A stretch of 64,000 nt of DNA, taken from contig NZ_CP045720.1 of NCBI RefSeq assembly GCF_009646115.1, positions 3,906,001-3,970,000 on the forward strand. The letters run 5' to 3'. Position 1 is the first letter of the stretch. The number at the start of each line of letters is the position of its first letter. Under the pieces are notes generated by a model, which was not told the origin of the DNA, searched no databases, and worked only from the letters and a program-made list of their open reading frames with translations. Of this stretch, positions 28,053 through 40,313 are shown in pieces. Source of the stretch: Pantoea eucalypti. GTDB lineage: Bacteria > Pseudomonadota > Gammaproteobacteria > Enterobacterales > Enterobacteriaceae. A program made the translations under genes and the position numbers.

Positions 28053-29396
28053 TCAGAGCGGGCTGTGCAACACCCGCCTGCTGCGGTCGCGAATCAAACC
28101 TGCGCGATCCAGTAACCAGAAAAGTAATTTCGCTATGCCCAGACAGGCAGCAAAAATGATGCAGAAAAACACCACGCGAGAACCGAACGCATCAAGACCT
28201 TCGCGGGCCAGCACAATCATGTTAAACACCGCGCCAAAACAGAAGCTTTGCAGGATGGCGCCGGTGTACCGGTTGGTCTCAAGGCAGCCACGCTGATAGA
28301 TCGCATCAAAGGCTTTGATAATCATCCCTACCGCGACAGCACCAACTGGAATCGCCCAGACGCCGCCCATCACCACCAGCGATCCAATTAATGTGGGGGA
28401 AATCGCCAAGCCAGAATGGTTATTCAGCACTTCCCAGGTGAAGTAGTTCGCACTGTTTAACACCGCCAGCGGCCGATCCGGCCAGAGCCAGGTCGGAATG
28501 AAAACGTAGAAATCACGCCACAGCGGCGCCAGACCCTGGAACTCAATGCGGGCGTAGTTATCCAGCAGAAGAGCCAGATTCTCCCACGGTGAGAACGTAT
28601 CACGCGTCAGATAGAGGAAGGTATAAAACGCTTCATCGCCCATTACGTCGAGGTTATAGCGGCGCAGCGCCAGCCAGAACATCCCCGCAATTGCCAGTAC
28701 GCCCGCTGTTGCCAGCATCCACAGAGTGATCCAGCCACGGGTGATCCCGATGAACAGGAACAGGGCAAAAGCAATAATGATATTGGCGCGGGTGCCGCCC
28801 ACCAGTGCGTAGGTCAGCAAACCAAAGGCCACTGTTACCACCAGGAACAGCAGCCAGTTGCGGCGCGTCGGGCTCAGAAAATAGGGGATCAACATCGCCG
28901 GAATAAAGAAGTAGAAGAAGCGCTTGAGCGCCACCCCCGAGACTTCACTGGAGAAGATCTGGTTATAGGCAGTCAGGCGGAACAGCAGAAAACCGTTGTG
29001 AATGAAAAACACAGTGACGGTTCCCAGCGCCACCAGCGCCAGAATCACGCAGGTCAGGTGCGTTTCAACCCGATTCATCTGCAGCCAGGGCTTCGCCGGT
29101 GGCGCACTGGCGGGCTTCAGCCGCACTTTATAACTGACGTAATAAATGGCGTAAAACGCCGTCGCTGACAGCAACGCCTCCAGCAGATTCTCGACCGGCA
29201 CCACCTCAACATTAAAGCGAAACACCAGCACCGAGGTCAGTGGGAAGCCGAAGTAAAAGGTCAGTAAGAACAGCAGTGTGAAGAACAGATGGAAGTTAAA
29301 ACGGACGCGCTTAAACTCCCGCCAGGTCAGGGTCAGAATAAAAACCAGCGACAGCATATAGACCACCAGCAGGCCGCCAAACTGCATAAGACTCAT
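28053..29396 (-). CDS. wzyE: ECA polymerase WzyE
   Basis: A 447-residue inner-membrane protein with about eleven hydrophobic segments that polymerises enterobacterial common antigen trisaccharide repeats in the periplasm. [19 protein letters not shown] and the long periplasmic loop ([19 protein letters not shown]) match E. coli WzyE. It overlaps wecF by four bases. Confidence 0.95.
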   Translation of the reverse strand: MSLMQFGGLLVVYMLSLVFILTLTWREFKRVRFNFHLFFTLLFLLTFYFGFPLTSVLVFRFNVEVVPVENLLEALLSATAFYAIYYVSYKVRLKPASAPPAKPWLQMNRVETHLTCVILALVALGTVTVFFIHNGFLLFRLTAYNQIFSSEVSGVALKRFFYFFIPAMLIPYFLSPTRRNWLLFLVVTVAFGLLTYALVGGTRANIIIAFALFLFIGITRGWITLWMLATAGVLAIAGMFWLALRRYNLDVMGDEAFYTFLYLTRDTFSPWENLALLLDNYARIEFQGLAPLWRDFYVFIPTWLWPDRPLAVLNSANYFTWEVLNNHSGLAISPTLIGSLVVMGGVWAIPVGAVAVGMIIKAFDAIYQRGCLETNRYTGAILQSFCFGAVFNMIVLAREGLDAFGSRVVFFCIIFAACLGIAKLLFWLLDRAGLIRDRSRRVLHSPL

Positions 29397-30460
29397 GACA
29401 ACTCCCCTTCGCTGAGCTGTAACGCGGCCCGCCAGCCTGCGAGATACCCCGGCGCAAAAAAGGCGATCGCCTGTTTATCACAGCTCATCAGCTGGCGGCG
29501 TGCCTCGGCAATCACCGCAGGCGACAGCGTATCTTCGCTGAACAATACCGGAAGCTGCTGCTCAGCCACATCACGCCAGAACGGATTTTTGCGGGTCAGG
29601 ATAAACGGCACGTTGGCCTGGATCAGCAGACAAAGTGTTCCCACTCCCTGCTGACGTTCAAACATAAAATAGCCGACATGACAGCGCGCCAGCAGCGCTA
29701 AATAATCATCAAACGCCAGATTTTCACGCATCAGATTCACCTGCCCGTCCGGGAACAGTGTCTCTGCTGCAGCCTGAATCTCACTGATGTACGCCTCGTT
29801 GCCTGGCGGATAGCCCAGCGGCACCTCGATACGCACCTGTGTGCCAAACTGCGCGCGAATCGCTTTTAAGCCTTCAATGTGCCGGTTACTCGGATCGCCG
29901 GAGTTGCCCAGCAGCAGCGTAAACGGCTCTGCGGGATCAGACTCAACAGCGGCGGCGGGCATTCGGGTCGGGAAATAGAGCAGTGAACCCGGCACCCTGC
30001 GATGACGCTGCTGGTAGTGATGCAGGTCGCCACGGGTCGCAAAAACCTGAGCAACGCGTCCCTGTGCTAGCCGGCGAACCAGATAGAACAGGCGAAACTT
30101 CAGGCTGCGTGAATCTTCATAGAGATCGGCACCCCAGACATGCCAGAAGATTTGGGAACGGCGCAACTTGCCACTGAGTAATGCCAGCCAGATCCACGGG
30201 TTAAACTGACCGTGGCAGAAAAAACGCTGCTGACGATGTCTGGCCCGCTGCAGCACCGCCTGCGCCAGCGCTTTCTTGCTGGTAAAGCACTCAATCTGCA
30301 ATGCACTGAACGGTGCCAGGCTCTCTGGCTGCTGCGTCACTACCATAAAATGGCGTGGCGAAGCCACGGGCTGCTCAACGCTGAGTATATCGTTGAAAAA
30401 GCGCAGCACCGTAAGATTGTGGTGGGGAATGTCCGATCCCAAAACGTGAATTAAAGTCAT
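29393..30460 (-). CDS. wecF: Fuc4NAc transferase WecF (ECA lipid III synthesis)
   Basis: A 355-residue glycosyltransferase (family GT56) that transfers 4-acetamido-4,6-dideoxygalactose from dTDP-Fuc4NAc to ECA lipid II. Matching blocks include [38 protein letters not shown] and [11 protein letters not shown]. The ATG at 30460 overlaps the wzxE stop (ATGA), the coupled arrangement seen throughout the operon; the frame is open upstream but not conserved. Confidence 0.94.
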   Translation of the reverse strand: MTLIHVLGSDIPHHNLTVLRFFNDILSVEQPVASPRHFMVVTQQPESLAPFSALQIECFTSKKALAQAVLQRARHRQQRFFCHGQFNPWIWLALLSGKLRRSQIFWHVWGADLYEDSRSLKFRLFYLVRRLAQGRVAQVFATRGDLHHYQQRHRRVPGSLLYFPTRMPAAAVESDPAEPFTLLLGNSGDPSNRHIEGLKAIRAQFGTQVRIEVPLGYPPGNEAYISEIQAAAETLFPDGQVNLMRENLAFDDYLALLARCHVGYFMFERQQGVGTLCLLIQANVPFILTRKNPFWRDVAEQQLPVLFSEDTLSPAVIAEARRQLMSCDKQAIAFFAPGYLAGWRAALQLSEGELS

Positions 30461-31707
30461 TTTTTCCGGCAGTAAACAATAAAAGCGCCACAACACAGGG
30501 CAAAATAAGCCATATAGGTAAACATATAGGCCTGCGCCGCACCTGTCGCGCCATGTAACGGGATCAACCAGCGTGAGAACAGCGTCAGCAACAGAAACTG
30601 GCTGATCTCAGTGAGAACATAAAAGCGCAGCGAGGCTTTGGCGATAACCAGATATCCGAAAACATAGGCACCGACTTTAAAAACATCACCGCACAGCTGC
30701 CAGACGAAAAGATCGCGCATCCCGCGAAAAGCCTCAGAGAACAACAGGCTGATGGCGAAATCACGCAGCACCCAGACACCAAAACTGGCAACTGCCACGG
30801 CGGGCAGTACAAAACGCAGTGCACGGCCAATCTCGCGTGCAATGTCGCGTTTGCTCTCGAGCCGCGCCAGCGTCGGCAGCAGCCAGACGCTAAAGGTTGC
30901 GGTGATAAACTGCAGATAGGCATCCGAAATGCTGGTGACACCCTGCCACAATCCGACCTGCGCCCACCCTTCCTGCTCTGCCAGCAGGTTACGCATCAAC
31001 ACCCAGGCGACCGGCAGGGTCACAGCCGTGATCAGCGCCATCAGGGTATATTTTGCCAGATTACGCGCCAGCTCAGGGTGCCATTGCGGACGCAGCCAGC
31101 TCAGCGGCAGCGGTGCGCGGCGTTTCAGCATCAGTAGCGCCGGCAGCAGCAGCAAGGCCGGCACCAGTGCCAGGCCAATCAGCGCCCCCTGATAGCCACC
31201 CAGCCACCAGCAGAGCAGATAGCCCGCCACGCCAGTCAGGCTGCCGAGAATCAGTGCCAGCGCATTACCGCGCGCATCGCGATAACCCTTCAGCAGCGCC
31301 AGGGTTAAGTTGGCCCAGGCGATACCGAGCTGAAGAAAGGCGACGACGCGGATGACGCCCTGATAGCGATCATGACCAAACAGCGCGGTGCTGATGGGTG
31401 CCGCCGCCAGCAGAAACAGCAGCGCCAGCACACCGGAAAAGCCCAGCACCATTGCCGATGCCGTGCCCACCATCGCGCGCAGTTGTCCGGGCTGCTGTTG
31501 ATACTGCGCCACATAGGTGGTGACGCCATTGAAGATGCCCGCGCCCGCCAGCACACCCAGCACGGTGATCAGCTGACGAAAGTTCCCCGCCTGGCCGACA
31601 CCCTCGGGTCCGAAACTCACCGCCAGCAGTTTGACCACCAGCAGACCAGCCACAATTTTTACCAGCGTGGACGATGCGGTCCACACTGAGGCTCTGGCCA
31701 ATGACAT
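30457..31707 (-). CDS. wzxE: ECA lipid III flippase WzxE
   Basis: A 416-residue MOP-superfamily flippase with about twelve transmembrane helices that moves ECA lipid III across the inner membrane. The N-terminus ([21 protein letters not shown]) and length match E. coli. It abuts wecE (shared base at 31707) and overlaps wecF by four bases. Confidence 0.95.
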   Translation of the reverse strand: MSLARASVWTASSTLVKIVAGLLVVKLLAVSFGPEGVGQAGNFRQLITVLGVLAGAGIFNGVTTYVAQYQQQPGQLRAMVGTASAMVLGFSGVLALLFLLAAAPISTALFGHDRYQGVIRVVAFLQLGIAWANLTLALLKGYRDARGNALALILGSLTGVAGYLLCWWLGGYQGALIGLALVPALLLLPALLMLKRRAPLPLSWLRPQWHPELARNLAKYTLMALITAVTLPVAWVLMRNLLAEQEGWAQVGLWQGVTSISDAYLQFITATFSVWLLPTLARLESKRDIAREIGRALRFVLPAVAVASFGVWVLRDFAISLLFSEAFRGMRDLFVWQLCGDVFKVGAYVFGYLVIAKASLRFYVLTEISQFLLLTLFSRWLIPLHGATGAAQAYMFTYMAYFALCCGAFIVYCRKK

Positions 31708-32837
31708 CAGGAAAAGAAGCTCAGCAGTGAGCTGATAACCGTGCTCTGATTATTATCGGACAGGTTATAGAACAGCGGCAGGCGCAGCAGACGTTCACTT
31801 TCCTGCGTGGTATAGCGATCGTCGCCGACAAACTGCGAGAAACGCTCACCGGCTGGCGAACTGTGCAGCGGAATATAGTGGAACACCGTCAGTATCTCAG
31901 CTTCTTTCATCCAGTTGATCAGCGCCTGGCGATCGTCCTGATCGCGCAGTTTGATATAAAACATGTGCGCATTGTGTTCACAGCTGGCGGGGATCACCGG
32001 CAGGCTGATACGTCCCTGGGCCGCCAGCGGCTGGAGTGCGTCGTAATAGCGCTGCCAGATGCGTAACCGCTGCTGGTTGATGCGCTCAGCGGCTTCCAGC
32101 TGCGCCCAGAGATAGGCCGCCTGCAGATCGGCCATCAGGTAGCTCGACCCCATATCGCGCCAGGTATATTTATCGACCTGACCCCGGAAGAACTGGCTGC
32201 GGTTGGTGCCTTTTTCCCGCACGATCTCGGCGCGCTCGACCAGGCTGGCGTCGTTAATGAGTGTCGCGCCACCTTCGCCACCGGCGGTGTAGTTCTTGGT
32301 TTCGTGAAAACTGAAGCAGCCAATATGACCAATGGTGCCCAGGGCGCGCCCTTTGTAGCGTGACATCACGCCCTGCGCCGCATCTTCGATCACAAACAGC
32401 TTATGCTTTGCCGCCAGCGCCATAATGGTGTCCATTTCACAGGCCACGCCTGCGTAATGCACCGGCACAATGGCGCGGGTTTTTTCAGTGATAGCGGCTT
32501 CGATCAGCGTTTCATCGATGTTCATGGTGTCCGGGCGCACATCGACAAACACGATGCGCGCGCCGCGCAGCACAAAGGCATTAGCGGTCGAGACAAAGGT
32601 GTAGCTCGGCATGATCACTTCATCGCCGGGCTGCAGATCGATTAACAGCGCCGCCATCTCCAGCGAAGCGGTACAGGAGGGAGTGAGCAGCACTTTTTTG
32701 CTACCGAAACGCTGCTCCATCCACTGCTGACAGCGACGGGTAAATCCGCCGTCACCGCACAGCTTGCCGCTGTTCATTGCCGACTGCATATAATCAATTT
32801 CTGTGCCCACAATCGGGGGCGCATTAAATGGAATCAT
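31707..32837 (-). CDS. wecE: dTDP-4-amino-4,6-dideoxygalactose transaminase WecE
   Basis: A 376-residue PLP-dependent aminotransferase (DegT/DnrJ/EryC1 family) that aminates dTDP-4-keto-6-deoxyglucose to dTDP-Fuc4N. The PLP lysine is K181 in SFHETKNYTAGGEGG. CTASLEMAALL binds the cofactor phosphate. The start at 32837 has GGAAAGG upstream and matches E. coli (MIPFNAPP). It lies within the last codons of wecD. Confidence 0.97.
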   Translation of the reverse strand: MIPFNAPPIVGTEIDYMQSAMNSGKLCGDGGFTRRCQQWMEQRFGSKKVLLTPSCTASLEMAALLIDLQPGDEVIMPSYTFVSTANAFVLRGARIVFVDVRPDTMNIDETLIEAAITEKTRAIVPVHYAGVACEMDTIMALAAKHKLFVIEDAAQGVMSRYKGRALGTIGHIGCFSFHETKNYTAGGEGGATLINDASLVERAEIVREKGTNRSQFFRGQVDKYTWRDMGSSYLMADLQAAYLWAQLEAAERINQQRLRIWQRYYDALQPLAAQGRISLPVIPASCEHNAHMFYIKLRDQDDRQALINWMKEAEILTVFHYIPLHSSPAGERFSQFVGDDRYTTQESERLLRLPLFYNLSDNNQSTVISSLLSFFS

Positions 32838-33531
32838 GACCTTTCCTGTAAAACCAGTAGGCGGTGCTGTCGAGCCGGGCACCGCTGCGTAAATAGAGGC
32901 GCATCGCCGTGAGATTACTCATCTGGGTGGCAACCCGAAGCTGAGCCAGCTGTCTTACCCGCGCCCAGTCCGCCGCCGCCAGCATCAGTCGCTGACCCAC
33001 GCCCTGGCCCTGCGCGTCAGGCAGCACGCCCAGCAAACCGATTCGCGCATCGCCGTCTGCCGCGCGCAGCGAAACAAAACCCTGCAACTGACCGGTGGCG
33101 TCACTGGCTACCAGGCACTGGTCGTCAAATGTGCCGCGCACCGCATTTTCAATCCACTGCGCATAGAAGCGACCGCTGGCGTCCGGCGCATACCAGGGCG
33201 CGCGAAAACGGCTCTGGCTGAAGAGCTGAGATGCGGCATCGCGCAATGGCGGAATTTGTGCGTCGCGCGCAATGCGAATCCCCGCCTGACGTTCCGTCTC
33301 TTTAATCGCCAGCGTCAGGTCTGCCTCGCCTTCTGCCAGCTGAAACTGATGCTGCTGCAGCGTATCAATCAGTGCCGTCTCGCTGGCAGCGACTTTCATC
33401 TGTATCAGTGCACAGGGATGCCGCAGCGCCTGCTCCAGCGGCGTCTCGCCCTGCGGCTCCAGCCGCACGGTATCAACACCGAAGAATGTGCTCTCCCAGC
33501 TAAGGGGATTAATATTGACGTGGACGGGCAT
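32824..33531 (-). CDS. wecD: dTDP-fucosamine N-acetyltransferase WecD
   Basis: A 235-residue GNAT-family enzyme that acetylates dTDP-Fuc4N to dTDP-Fuc4NAc. The acceptor half contains [20 protein letters not shown]. The acetyl-CoA site is in [18 protein letters not shown] (the GNAT Q/R-x-x-G-x-G/A loop). The start at 33531 matches E. coli (MPV). It overlaps rffH by 23 bases and wecE by 14. Confidence 0.93.
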   Translation of the reverse strand: MPVHVNINPLSWESTFFGVDTVRLEPQGETPLEQALRHPCALIQMKVAASETALIDTLQQHQFQLAEGEADLTLAIKETERQAGIRIARDAQIPPLRDAASQLFSQSRFRAPWYAPDASGRFYAQWIENAVRGTFDDQCLVASDATGQLQGFVSLRAADGDARIGLLGVLPDAQGQGVGQRLMLAAADWARVRQLAQLRVATQMSNLTAMRLYLRSGARLDSTAYWFYRKGHDSI

Positions 33532-34390
33532 GTAATAAATCCAGCAGGTATTGGCCATAGCCAGTTTTTGTCAGCGCTTCACCCGCGGCGCGCAACTGGT
33601 CATCGCTGAGCCAGTTGTTACGCCAGGCGATCTCTTCCAGGCAGGCAATTTTAAAGCCCTGACGTTTTTCTACCGTCTGCACAAACATGCTGGCTTCCAC
33701 CAGGCTGTCGTGTGTCCCGGTATCCAGCCAGGCAAAGCCTCGTCCCAGCAGTTCGACTGTCAGCTCACCGCGCTCCAGATACATCTGGTTGATGGCGGTG
33801 ATTTCCAGCTCACCCCGCGATGAAGGCTTAACCTGCTTCGCGAATTCGATAACCTGATTGTCATAGAAGTAGAGGCCGGTGACCGCCCAGCGCGATTTCG
33901 GCTGCTGTGGCTTCTCTTCAATCGAGATCGCCTTAAAGTTATCGTCAAACTCCACCACACCGAAACGTTCCGGGTCCATAACCTGATAGCCAAACACCGT
34001 TGCACCACGATTCTGTTCGACCACTTTCCGCAGCTTGGGGCTGAAGCCCTGACCAAAATAGAGGTTATCACCGAGCACCAGGCAGCAATTGTCATCGCCG
34101 ATAAAGGATTCGCCGATGATAAAGGCCTGTGCCAGTCCATCGGGACTGGGCTGCACCGCATAGCTGAGGCGAATACCAAATTCACTGCCATCACCCAGCA
34201 GGCGTTCAAACTGCGCCCGATCCTCCGGCGTGGTGATCAGCAAAATGTCGCGAATCCCGGCCAGCATCAGCACGGAAAGCGGATAGTAGATCATCGGTTT
34301 GTCGTAGACCGGCAGAAGTTGCTTTGATACTGCCCGGGTTATCGGGTGTAACCGCGTGCCCGATCCTCCCGCTAAAATGATGCCTTTCAT
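33509..34390 (-). CDS. rffH: Glucose-1-phosphate thymidylyltransferase RffH
   Basis: A 293-residue RmlA-type enzyme that makes dTDP-glucose from dTTP and glucose-1-phosphate. The nucleotide-binding [12 protein letters not shown] at residues 8-19 and [15 protein letters not shown] follow the family. The [28 protein letters not shown] region is present ([14 protein letters not shown]). It starts 19 bases after rffG. Confidence 0.97.
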   Translation of the reverse strand: MKGIILAGGSGTRLHPITRAVSKQLLPVYDKPMIYYPLSVLMLAGIRDILLITTPEDRAQFERLLGDGSEFGIRLSYAVQPSPDGLAQAFIIGESFIGDDNCCLVLGDNLYFGQGFSPKLRKVVEQNRGATVFGYQVMDPERFGVVEFDDNFKAISIEEKPQQPKSRWAVTGLYFYDNQVIEFAKQVKPSSRGELEITAINQMYLERGELTVELLGRGFAWLDTGTHDSLVEASMFVQTVEKRQGFKIACLEEIAWRNNWLSDDQLRAAGEALTKTGYGQYLLDLLHARPRQY

Positions 34391-34409
34391 CGCTGCTCCT
34401 TACGCGGGT

Positions 34410-35480
34410 TTATTGCGATAAGCCGAGGCGTTCACCCTGATAACGACCATCCAGAATGGCCTGCCACCAGGCGGGATTCGCCAGATACCATGCCACGGTT
34501 TTACGCATGCCGCTTTCAAAGGTTTCCTGTGGCACCCAGCCAAGTTCATGCGCAATTTTACTGGCATCAATGGCGTAGCGCTGATCGTGACCAGGGCGGT
34601 CAGCGACATAGGTAATCAGGTCGCGGTAATGCGCCAGCCCTGCGGGTTTCTGCTCTGCTGCCAGCTCTTCAAGAAGGCTGCAAATCGTCTCGACCACCTC
34701 AATATTGCGACGCTCGTTATGACCGCCAATATTATAGGTCTCGCCGGGCTTGCCATAGCTGACCACCTGGTAGAGTGCACGGGCATGATCTTCAACGTAG
34801 AGCCAGTCGCGAATCTGCTGCCCGTTACCGTAAACCGGCAAGGCCTTACCGGCCAGCGCATTGATGATGGTCAGCGGGATCAGCTTCTCCGGGAAATGGC
34901 ACGGGCCGTAGTTGTTTGAGCAGTTGGTGACCAGCGTGGGCAGACCATAGGTTCGTAGCCAGGCACGCACCAGATGGTCGCTGCTGGCCTTGCTGGCGGC
35001 GTAAGGACTGCTTGGCGCATAAGGGGTGGTTTCGGTGAAATACGCCTGGCTGTCATGCAGATCGCCAAAGACTTCATCGGTCGAGATATGGTGGAACAGA
35101 AAGGCCCTTTTACGCGCGTCATCCAGCGTTTGCCAGTAAGAACGCGCAGCCTCCAGCAACTGCCAGGTCCCGACAATATTGGTTTCGATAAAAGCCGCCG
35201 GCCCGTCAATCGAGCGATCAACATGGCTTTCAGCGGCAAGATGCATCACGCAGTCGGCCTGATGACGGGCAAACACCTCATCAAGTGCCGTACGGTCACA
35301 GATATCGACCTGCTCAAAACAGAAGCGGTCCGAGTTGGCCACACTGGCGAGTGACGCCAGATTTCCCGCGTAGCTGAGTTTATCGACCACCACGACCTGA
35401 TGTTCGGTTTCTGCGATCAGAAAGCGCACCAGAGCCGAACCGATAAAACCGGCACCGCCCGTGATCAAAAAGCGCTTCAT
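34410..35480 (-). CDS. rffG: dTDP-glucose 4,6-dehydratase RffG
   Basis: A 356-residue short-chain dehydrogenase/reductase that turns dTDP-glucose into dTDP-4-keto-6-deoxyglucose. The Rossmann motif TGGAGFIG is at residues 7-14. [12 protein letters not shown] carries the active-site Thr-Asp-Glu and [12 protein letters not shown] the Tyr-xxx-Lys pair. The ATG at 35480 overlaps the wecC stop by four bases (ATGA). Confidence 0.97.
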   Translation of the reverse strand: MKRFLITGGAGFIGSALVRFLIAETEHQVVVVDKLSYAGNLASLASVANSDRFCFEQVDICDRTALDEVFARHQADCVMHLAAESHVDRSIDGPAAFIETNIVGTWQLLEAARSYWQTLDDARKRAFLFHHISTDEVFGDLHDSQAYFTETTPYAPSSPYAASKASSDHLVRAWLRTYGLPTLVTNCSNNYGPCHFPEKLIPLTIINALAGKALPVYGNGQQIRDWLYVEDHARALYQVVSYGKPGETYNIGGHNERRNIEVVETICSLLEELAAEQKPAGLAHYRDLITYVADRPGHDQRYAIDASKIAHELGWVPQETFESGMRKTVAWYLANPAWWQAILDGRYQGERLGLSQ

Positions 35481-36736
35481 CGCCACACGCCTTTGGTATC
35501 GACAATCCAGTTCTGCTGAACATCGGCGGCGTTAATCGCGCGGAAGGCACGGTGATCGACCAGCATCACCAGAATATCGGCCTGAGCCAGCGCCTGCTCG
35601 CAGGAGACCAGTTCGGCGTTATCAGCCAGCGAGTCCGCAAGCTGCTCGATGTGAGGTTCAACCACCCAGGTCTTGCCACTGTGCCACTCTGCAATTTTCT
35701 GGGTCACGCCCACGGCCGGGCTCTCGCGCAGGTCGTCAATGTCAGGTTTAAAGGCCAGACCAAAGCAGGCGATAGTGACCTCGCTGGCGCGCTTGCCGGT
35801 TTGAGTCAGGCAATCCGCCAGCGCGGTTTTCACCTGGTCCAGCACCCACTGCGGCTTGGCGTCATTCACCTCACGCGCGGTGCGGATCAGGCGTGCCAGT
35901 TCAGGATTCTGCGCCACAATAAACCAGGGATCGACGGCGATACAGTGACCCCCCACGCCGGGACCGGGTTGCAGAATATTGACGCGAGGATGACGATTCG
36001 CCAGCGCAATCAGTTCCCAGACGTTAATTCCCTGATCGGCACAAATCAGCGACAGCTCATTGGCAAAGGCGATATTCACATCACGGAAGCTGTTTTCCGT
36101 CAGCTTGCACATCTCGGCGGTGCGGGCGTTGGTCTCAACGCATTCACCTTTTAAAAACAGCCGGTAGAGGTCGCTGGCGCGGGCGGAACAGGCAGGCGTC
36201 ATACCGCCAATCACCCGGTCGTTGTTAATCAGCTCAACCATTACCTTGCCAGGCAGTACGCGCTCCGGGCAGTAGGCGACAAAAATATCGGGCGTCTCAC
36301 CGTGCTGCGGAAAGCGCAGATCAGGACGCGCCGCAGCCAGCCACTCGGCCATCTGTTCTGTACTGCCCACCGGTGAGGTGGACTCCAGAATCACCAGATC
36401 GCCCTTCTTCAGAACCGGTGCGATCGACTCCGCTGCGGCTTTCACAAAGCGCAGATCGGGCTGATATTCATCTTTGAACGGCGTCGGTACGGCGATCAGA
36501 AAAGCGTCAGCGGGTTCAGGCTGCGTGGTGGCGCGCAGGTCGCCACGCGTAACCGCCGCATGCACCACTTCATCTAAATCGGGTTCTACGATATGGATCG
36601 CGCCACGATTGATGGTTTCAACGGCACGCGCGTTGATATCCACGCCCACCACTTTTTTTCCCTTTGAGGCAAAAACGGCTGCCGTCGGCAGCCCAATGTA
36701 TCCCAGTCCAATCACGGAGATGGTTTCAAAACTCAT
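35477..36736 (-). CDS. wecC: UDP-ManNAc dehydrogenase WecC
   Basis: A 419-residue NAD-dependent dehydrogenase that oxidises UDP-ManNAc to UDP-ManNAcA. The Rossmann motif GLGYIGLP is at residues 10-17. The catalytic cysteine is in [15 protein letters not shown]. The central dimerisation helix contains [18 protein letters not shown]. It overlaps wecB by four bases. Confidence 0.97.
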   Translation of the reverse strand: MSFETISVIGLGYIGLPTAAVFASKGKKVVGVDINARAVETINRGAIHIVEPDLDEVVHAAVTRGDLRATTQPEPADAFLIAVPTPFKDEYQPDLRFVKAAAESIAPVLKKGDLVILESTSPVGSTEQMAEWLAAARPDLRFPQHGETPDIFVAYCPERVLPGKVMVELINNDRVIGGMTPACSARASDLYRLFLKGECVETNARTAEMCKLTENSFRDVNIAFANELSLICADQGINVWELIALANRHPRVNILQPGPGVGGHCIAVDPWFIVAQNPELARLIRTAREVNDAKPQWVLDQVKTALADCLTQTGKRASEVTIACFGLAFKPDIDDLRESPAVGVTQKIAEWHSGKTWVVEPHIEQLADSLADNAELVSCEQALAQADILVMLVDHRAFRAINAADVQQNWIVDTKGVWR

Positions 36737-37863
36737 AATTCAGCTCTGTTATCTTTTAAGGCTTGTAAAATTCGGCCACAGGCTTTGCCATCGCCATACG
36801 GATTATGGGCATGACTCATCGCCTGCCAGGCATCGTCGTCGCTCAGCAATTCACTGACACTGGCCACGATCCTGTCGATATCCGTCCCTACCAGTTTAAC
36901 GGTACCCGCATCAACCGCTTCCGGACGCTCGGTCGTGTCACGCATGACCAGCACCGGTTTACCCAGTGAAGGCGCTTCCTCCTGAATGCCGCCGGAATCG
37001 GTCAGAATCAGCCAGGCACGGTTCATCAGCCAGACAAAAGGCAGATACTCCTGCGGTTCAATCAGAATGATATTCTCAATGCCGCTGAGAATCCGGTTAA
37101 CCGGCTCGCTGACATTCGGATTGAGGTGCACCGGATAGACGATCTGCGCCTCAGGATGCTGGCGGGCAATCTGCGCCAGCGCGCTGCAGATACGCTCAAA
37201 ACCGCCGCCAAAGCTTTCACGCCGGTGACCGGTAACCAGCACCAGTTTCTTATCCGGGTCGATAAAGGGATAGCGCGCCGCTAATTGTGCATTCAGATTG
37301 CAGTCATCCAGCACCCGATCGCGAACCCACAGCAGCGCATCAATGACCGTATTGCCGGTGACAATGATGCGCGAATCGGGCAGGTTTTCCTGCAACAGGT
37401 TCTGACGCGAGCGGGTGGTAGGGGTGAAGTGCAGACGGGCAAGATGACCGGTGAGTTTGCGGTTGCCCTCTTCCGGCCACGGCGAAGCGAGATCGCCGGT
37501 ACGCAGACCGGCTTCAACATGTCCGACCGGAATTTGCTGATAAAAGGCGGCCAGGCTCGCAGCCAGTGTTGTGGTGGTGTCACCATGCACCAGCACAATG
37601 TCTGGTTTGAAATCGAGCAGGACGGTTTTCATGCCCTCTAAAATGCGACAGGTAATCTCAGTCAGTCCCTGCTCAGGGCGCATAATATTAAGGTCATAAT
37701 CCGGTTCGAGCTTAAACAGACGCAACACCTGATCGAGCATTTCGCGATGCTGTGCGGTGACGCACAGGCGCGATTCAAAAGCAGGATCCTGCGACAGCGC
37801 CTGAACCAGTGGCGCCATTTTAATCGCTTCGGGACGAGTACCAAATACGGTCAGAACTTTCAC
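36733..37863 (-). CDS. wecB: UDP-GlcNAc 2-epimerase WecB
   Basis: A 376-residue non-hydrolysing epimerase that makes UDP-ManNAc for [45 protein letters not shown] and [25 protein letters not shown] segments define the family. I chose the GTG at 37863 because it gives the family start and has GAGAG upstream. An ATG at 37881, overlapping the wzzE stop, is the alternative and adds six residues. Confidence 0.93.
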   Translation of the reverse strand: MKVLTVFGTRPEAIKMAPLVQALSQDPAFESRLCVTAQHREMLDQVLRLFKLEPDYDLNIMRPEQGLTEITCRILEGMKTVLLDFKPDIVLVHGDTTTTLAASLAAFYQQIPVGHVEAGLRTGDLASPWPEEGNRKLTGHLARLHFTPTTRSRQNLLQENLPDSRIIVTGNTVIDALLWVRDRVLDDCNLNAQLAARYPFIDPDKKLVLVTGHRRESFGGGFERICSALAQIARQHPEAQIVYPVHLNPNVSEPVNRILSGIENIILIEPQEYLPFVWLMNRAWLILTDSGGIQEEAPSLGKPVLVMRDTTERPEAVDAGTVKLVGTDIDRIVASVSELLSDDDAWQAMSHAHNPYGDGKACGRILQALKDNRAEL

Positions 37864-37873
37864 ACTGTTTCTC

Positions 37874-38923
37874 TCACTCATGCGTGTCTGACATCAGACG
37901 CGGACGACGTGCCAGCGCCACTCCCGCGCCTGTTAATGCCCCAACGGCACCCCACATAATCATCATGAACAGACGTCGCGGACTGTCACGTGATACCGGC
38001 TCTTCCGGTGTGCGCAGATAACGGTAGGTCTGAAACTTGCTGTTCAGTTTTGGTCCGGCCTGCAGCGTGGTCAGCATTGCTCTGTTCTGATCATAGCTGA
38101 TATCAAAGCTCGGCCCCGTTGCGCGCAGGGTATCCAGCTGGCCCTGTAAAACCGGCTGACCCAGCAGGAACAGATCGCTGTCTGCCAGATTCTCACCCAC
38201 TTCGCGCGTCTGCTTCTCATTAATGCCCTGCTGGCTGGCGATCTTCAGCGCCTGCTCCAGCCGATGCTGCTGGCGCTGGAACACCGCGTTAGCCACATCT
38301 TCCTGACGTTTCACCTGCGCCTGCAGCTGATCGGTACGTACCCGCCAGGCACCTTTTAACTCATCGTTCAGATGACGCGCGGCGCGCTCACTGGCGTAGG
38401 CAATGTACTGACGCAGTAAATTATTGGCGTCACCTGCCGTTTCCGCTTTGAGTTTGACGTTATCGGGCAGGTTATGGGCCGCGTCAGCAGGCGTAAACAG
38501 GATATTGCCGATCATATCGTCGAGCAGCGCAGCATCGTTATGCGCATTGCCGGTTTTGCGGCTCTTGAAGTAATCCGTCTGTTGCCAGAACTCACGACGC
38601 GTATCCCACGACGCGAGTTGCATGATGAACTCCTGATAAACCTGATCCATCACTGTCGGTGACGGTGCTGACAGGGTTAAGGTGTTGCTGCGCGCATCCA
38701 GATTGGTCAGGAATTGCTGCTGCGAATAGTATGAACCCAGCATGTTCACCGTGGGACGATCGGTGATCGCGGTGGTGCTCCAGACCTGTTTCAGCAGCAG
38801 CGTGACCAGCCAGGCGACCAGAGCAAACAGCAGTGCCAGCCCGATGATCCAGCGTTTGCCACGCCATAAACGGCCGCTCAGGCCGCGAATATCCAGTTCG
38901 TTGTCCACAACGTCAGAAGGCAT
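37874..38923 (-). CDS. wzzE: ECA chain-length regulator WzzE
   Basis: A 349-residue polysaccharide co-polymerase with two transmembrane helices (about residues 25-45 and 318-338) flanking a periplasmic coiled-coil-rich domain. It sets the modal length of ECA chains. The proline/glycine-rich second helix ([21 protein letters not shown]) is typical of Wzz proteins. It sits between wecA and wecB as in E. coli. Confidence 0.95.
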   Translation of the reverse strand: MPSDVVDNELDIRGLSGRLWRGKRWIIGLALLFALVAWLVTLLLKQVWSTTAITDRPTVNMLGSYYSQQQFLTNLDARSNTLTLSAPSPTVMDQVYQEFIMQLASWDTRREFWQQTDYFKSRKTGNAHNDAALLDDMIGNILFTPADAAHNLPDNVKLKAETAGDANNLLRQYIAYASERAARHLNDELKGAWRVRTDQLQAQVKRQEDVANAVFQRQQHRLEQALKIASQQGINEKQTREVGENLADSDLFLLGQPVLQGQLDTLRATGPSFDISYDQNRAMLTTLQAGPKLNSKFQTYRYLRTPEEPVSRDSPRRLFMMIMWGAVGALTGAGVALARRPRLMSDTHE

Positions 38924-38953
38924 GGAAGAAGTATCCTTTAATCAGCATCGGGT

Positions 38954-40048
38954 TCATTTATTTTTTGCTTCGCGGTAATGGCTCAGGCGGCGCTTAATGC
39001 GCCGGATACGTCGCGCCACGCGCCACGCATGTTTCAGGCAGTAGCCGTAAACCATGAAAGCGCCAAGGAACAACAGCAGCATCACCCACTCCGGAATGAA
39101 CGCCAGATATTCGCCCAGCACACCGATCCCGGCAAGGATGGCCGCAGCAACAGTTATCAGCACAAAGGCCTGACGTGAGGTGAAACCGGCGCGCATGATC
39201 AGATGGTGGATGTGCTGACGGTCAGCCGAGAACGGGCTCATGCCTTTACGCAGACGACGATACATAATCGCCACCATATCCATCAGCGGAATGGCAATAA
39301 GCCAGAGTGCGGTGACGGGGGTAATGGGATGGCTCAGGCCCTGCGTTGTTTCCAGCAGAATCCAGATAATGGTGAAACCGATCATGGTACTGCCGGCATC
39401 ACCCATAAAGACTTTGAAGCGGCGGCCAAGGAAGCCAAGATTAAGCAGAATATAGGGCAGCGTGGCGGCAATCATCGCAAAACACCACATCGCAAGGCTG
39501 GTCTGGCCATCGAAGTAGAGGATGATTCCCATGGCGGCAAAGGTGACGGAGGAGAGGCCGCCCAGCAGACCATCGATGCCATCCACCATATTAAAGGCGT
39601 TGATTGCAGCCCAGACGGCAAACAGTGTCAGCACATAGCCAAAGGGGCCAACGATAAGCTCGAACGGACCGACGATAAAGCCCAGGCTGAGCAGATAAAG
39701 TTTTGCGCCAAACATCATCACCAGCGCGACAATGGCCTGCACGACCGCGCGAAATTTGACGCTGATATCGAAACGGTCATCCAGTGCGCCAACCAGCACC
39801 AGCACCCCTGCGCAGCCCAGATAGAGCATCGCGTGTGGCAGGTAATAGTTGGTAATGGCAAACGTAAAGCAGATACCTGCGAACACAGAAATGCCGCCCA
39901 CCAACGGAATCGCGCCATGATGGCGTTTACGTGAGTTAGGCTTATCAACTAAACCAATTTTTTTAGCTGCTTTTCGAGCAAAAAAGAGGAAAGCCAGGGA
40001 AAAGAGAAAAATTAATCCAAGCTCAGTACTCATAGTGAGTAAATTCAC
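38954..40048 (-). CDS. wecA: Undecaprenyl-phosphate GlcNAc-1-phosphate transferase WecA
   Basis: A 364-residue polytopic enzyme that starts ECA (and usually O-antigen) by moving GlcNAc-1-P from UDP-GlcNAc to undecaprenyl phosphate. NAFNMVDGIDGLLGG, FMGDAGSTMIGF and SADRQHIHHLIMR are the catalytic and substrate loops. The start is GTG at 40048, followed by NLLTMSTEL; E. coli has a similar N-terminus. It is the first gene of the wec operon. Confidence 0.97.
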   Translation of the reverse strand: MNLLTMSTELGLIFLFSLAFLFFARKAAKKIGLVDKPNSRKRHHGAIPLVGGISVFAGICFTFAITNYYLPHAMLYLGCAGVLVLVGALDDRFDISVKFRAVVQAIVALVMMFGAKLYLLSLGFIVGPFELIVGPFGYVLTLFAVWAAINAFNMVDGIDGLLGGLSSVTFAAMGIILYFDGQTSLAMWCFAMIAATLPYILLNLGFLGRRFKVFMGDAGSTMIGFTIIWILLETTQGLSHPITPVTALWLIAIPLMDMVAIMYRRLRKGMSPFSADRQHIHHLIMRAGFTSRQAFVLITVAAAILAGIGVLGEYLAFIPEWVMLLLFLGAFMVYGYCLKHAWRVARRIRRIKRRLSHYREAKNK

Positions 40049-40176
40049 GTTAAACGCTCTCAGCTAACATCCCGCACAACAATACGCGAAAAAACGCGCC
40101 GGTCGCTGTGTCGGATTCCGAATTCTGCATTAAGAGACAGACGAGCGGTCAAAAGTTCGCCATCACTACCACAGTC

Positions 40177-40203
40177 ATTATAAATGCTCCTGCCAGTGTT
40201 CAA
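40177..40203 (-). promoter_or_regulatory. Possible wec operon promoter
   Basis: On the minus strand TTGAAC (40198-40203) precedes a perfect TATAAT (40177-40182). The 15-base spacer is short, so this is tentative. It would leave a leader of about 120 bases before wecA. Confidence 0.45.
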
Positions 40204-40221
40204 TCCTATAGCTCACAAATG

Positions 40222-40247
40222 AAAAACGCCACGTTGAGACGTGGCGT
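40222..40247 (-). terminator. Second terminator downstream of rho
   Basis: An 8-bp stem ACGCCACG/CGTGGCGT with a six-base loop, then five T residues on the minus strand. It lies about 30 bases beyond the first terminator and just before the possible wec promoter. Confidence 0.85.
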
Positions 40248-40274
40248 AAGGTCGATTTTCTGCGCATCTGGACT

Positions 40275-40299
40275 AAAAAAGCCGAATCTGTGCTTCGGC
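40275..40299 (-). terminator. rho terminator
   Basis: On the minus strand GCCGAA/TTCGGC with a seven-base loop is followed by six T residues, starting 15 bases after the rho stop. With the next hairpin it forms a tandem. Confidence 0.9.
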
Positions 40300-40313
40300 C
40301 TGGCAATCCCGGA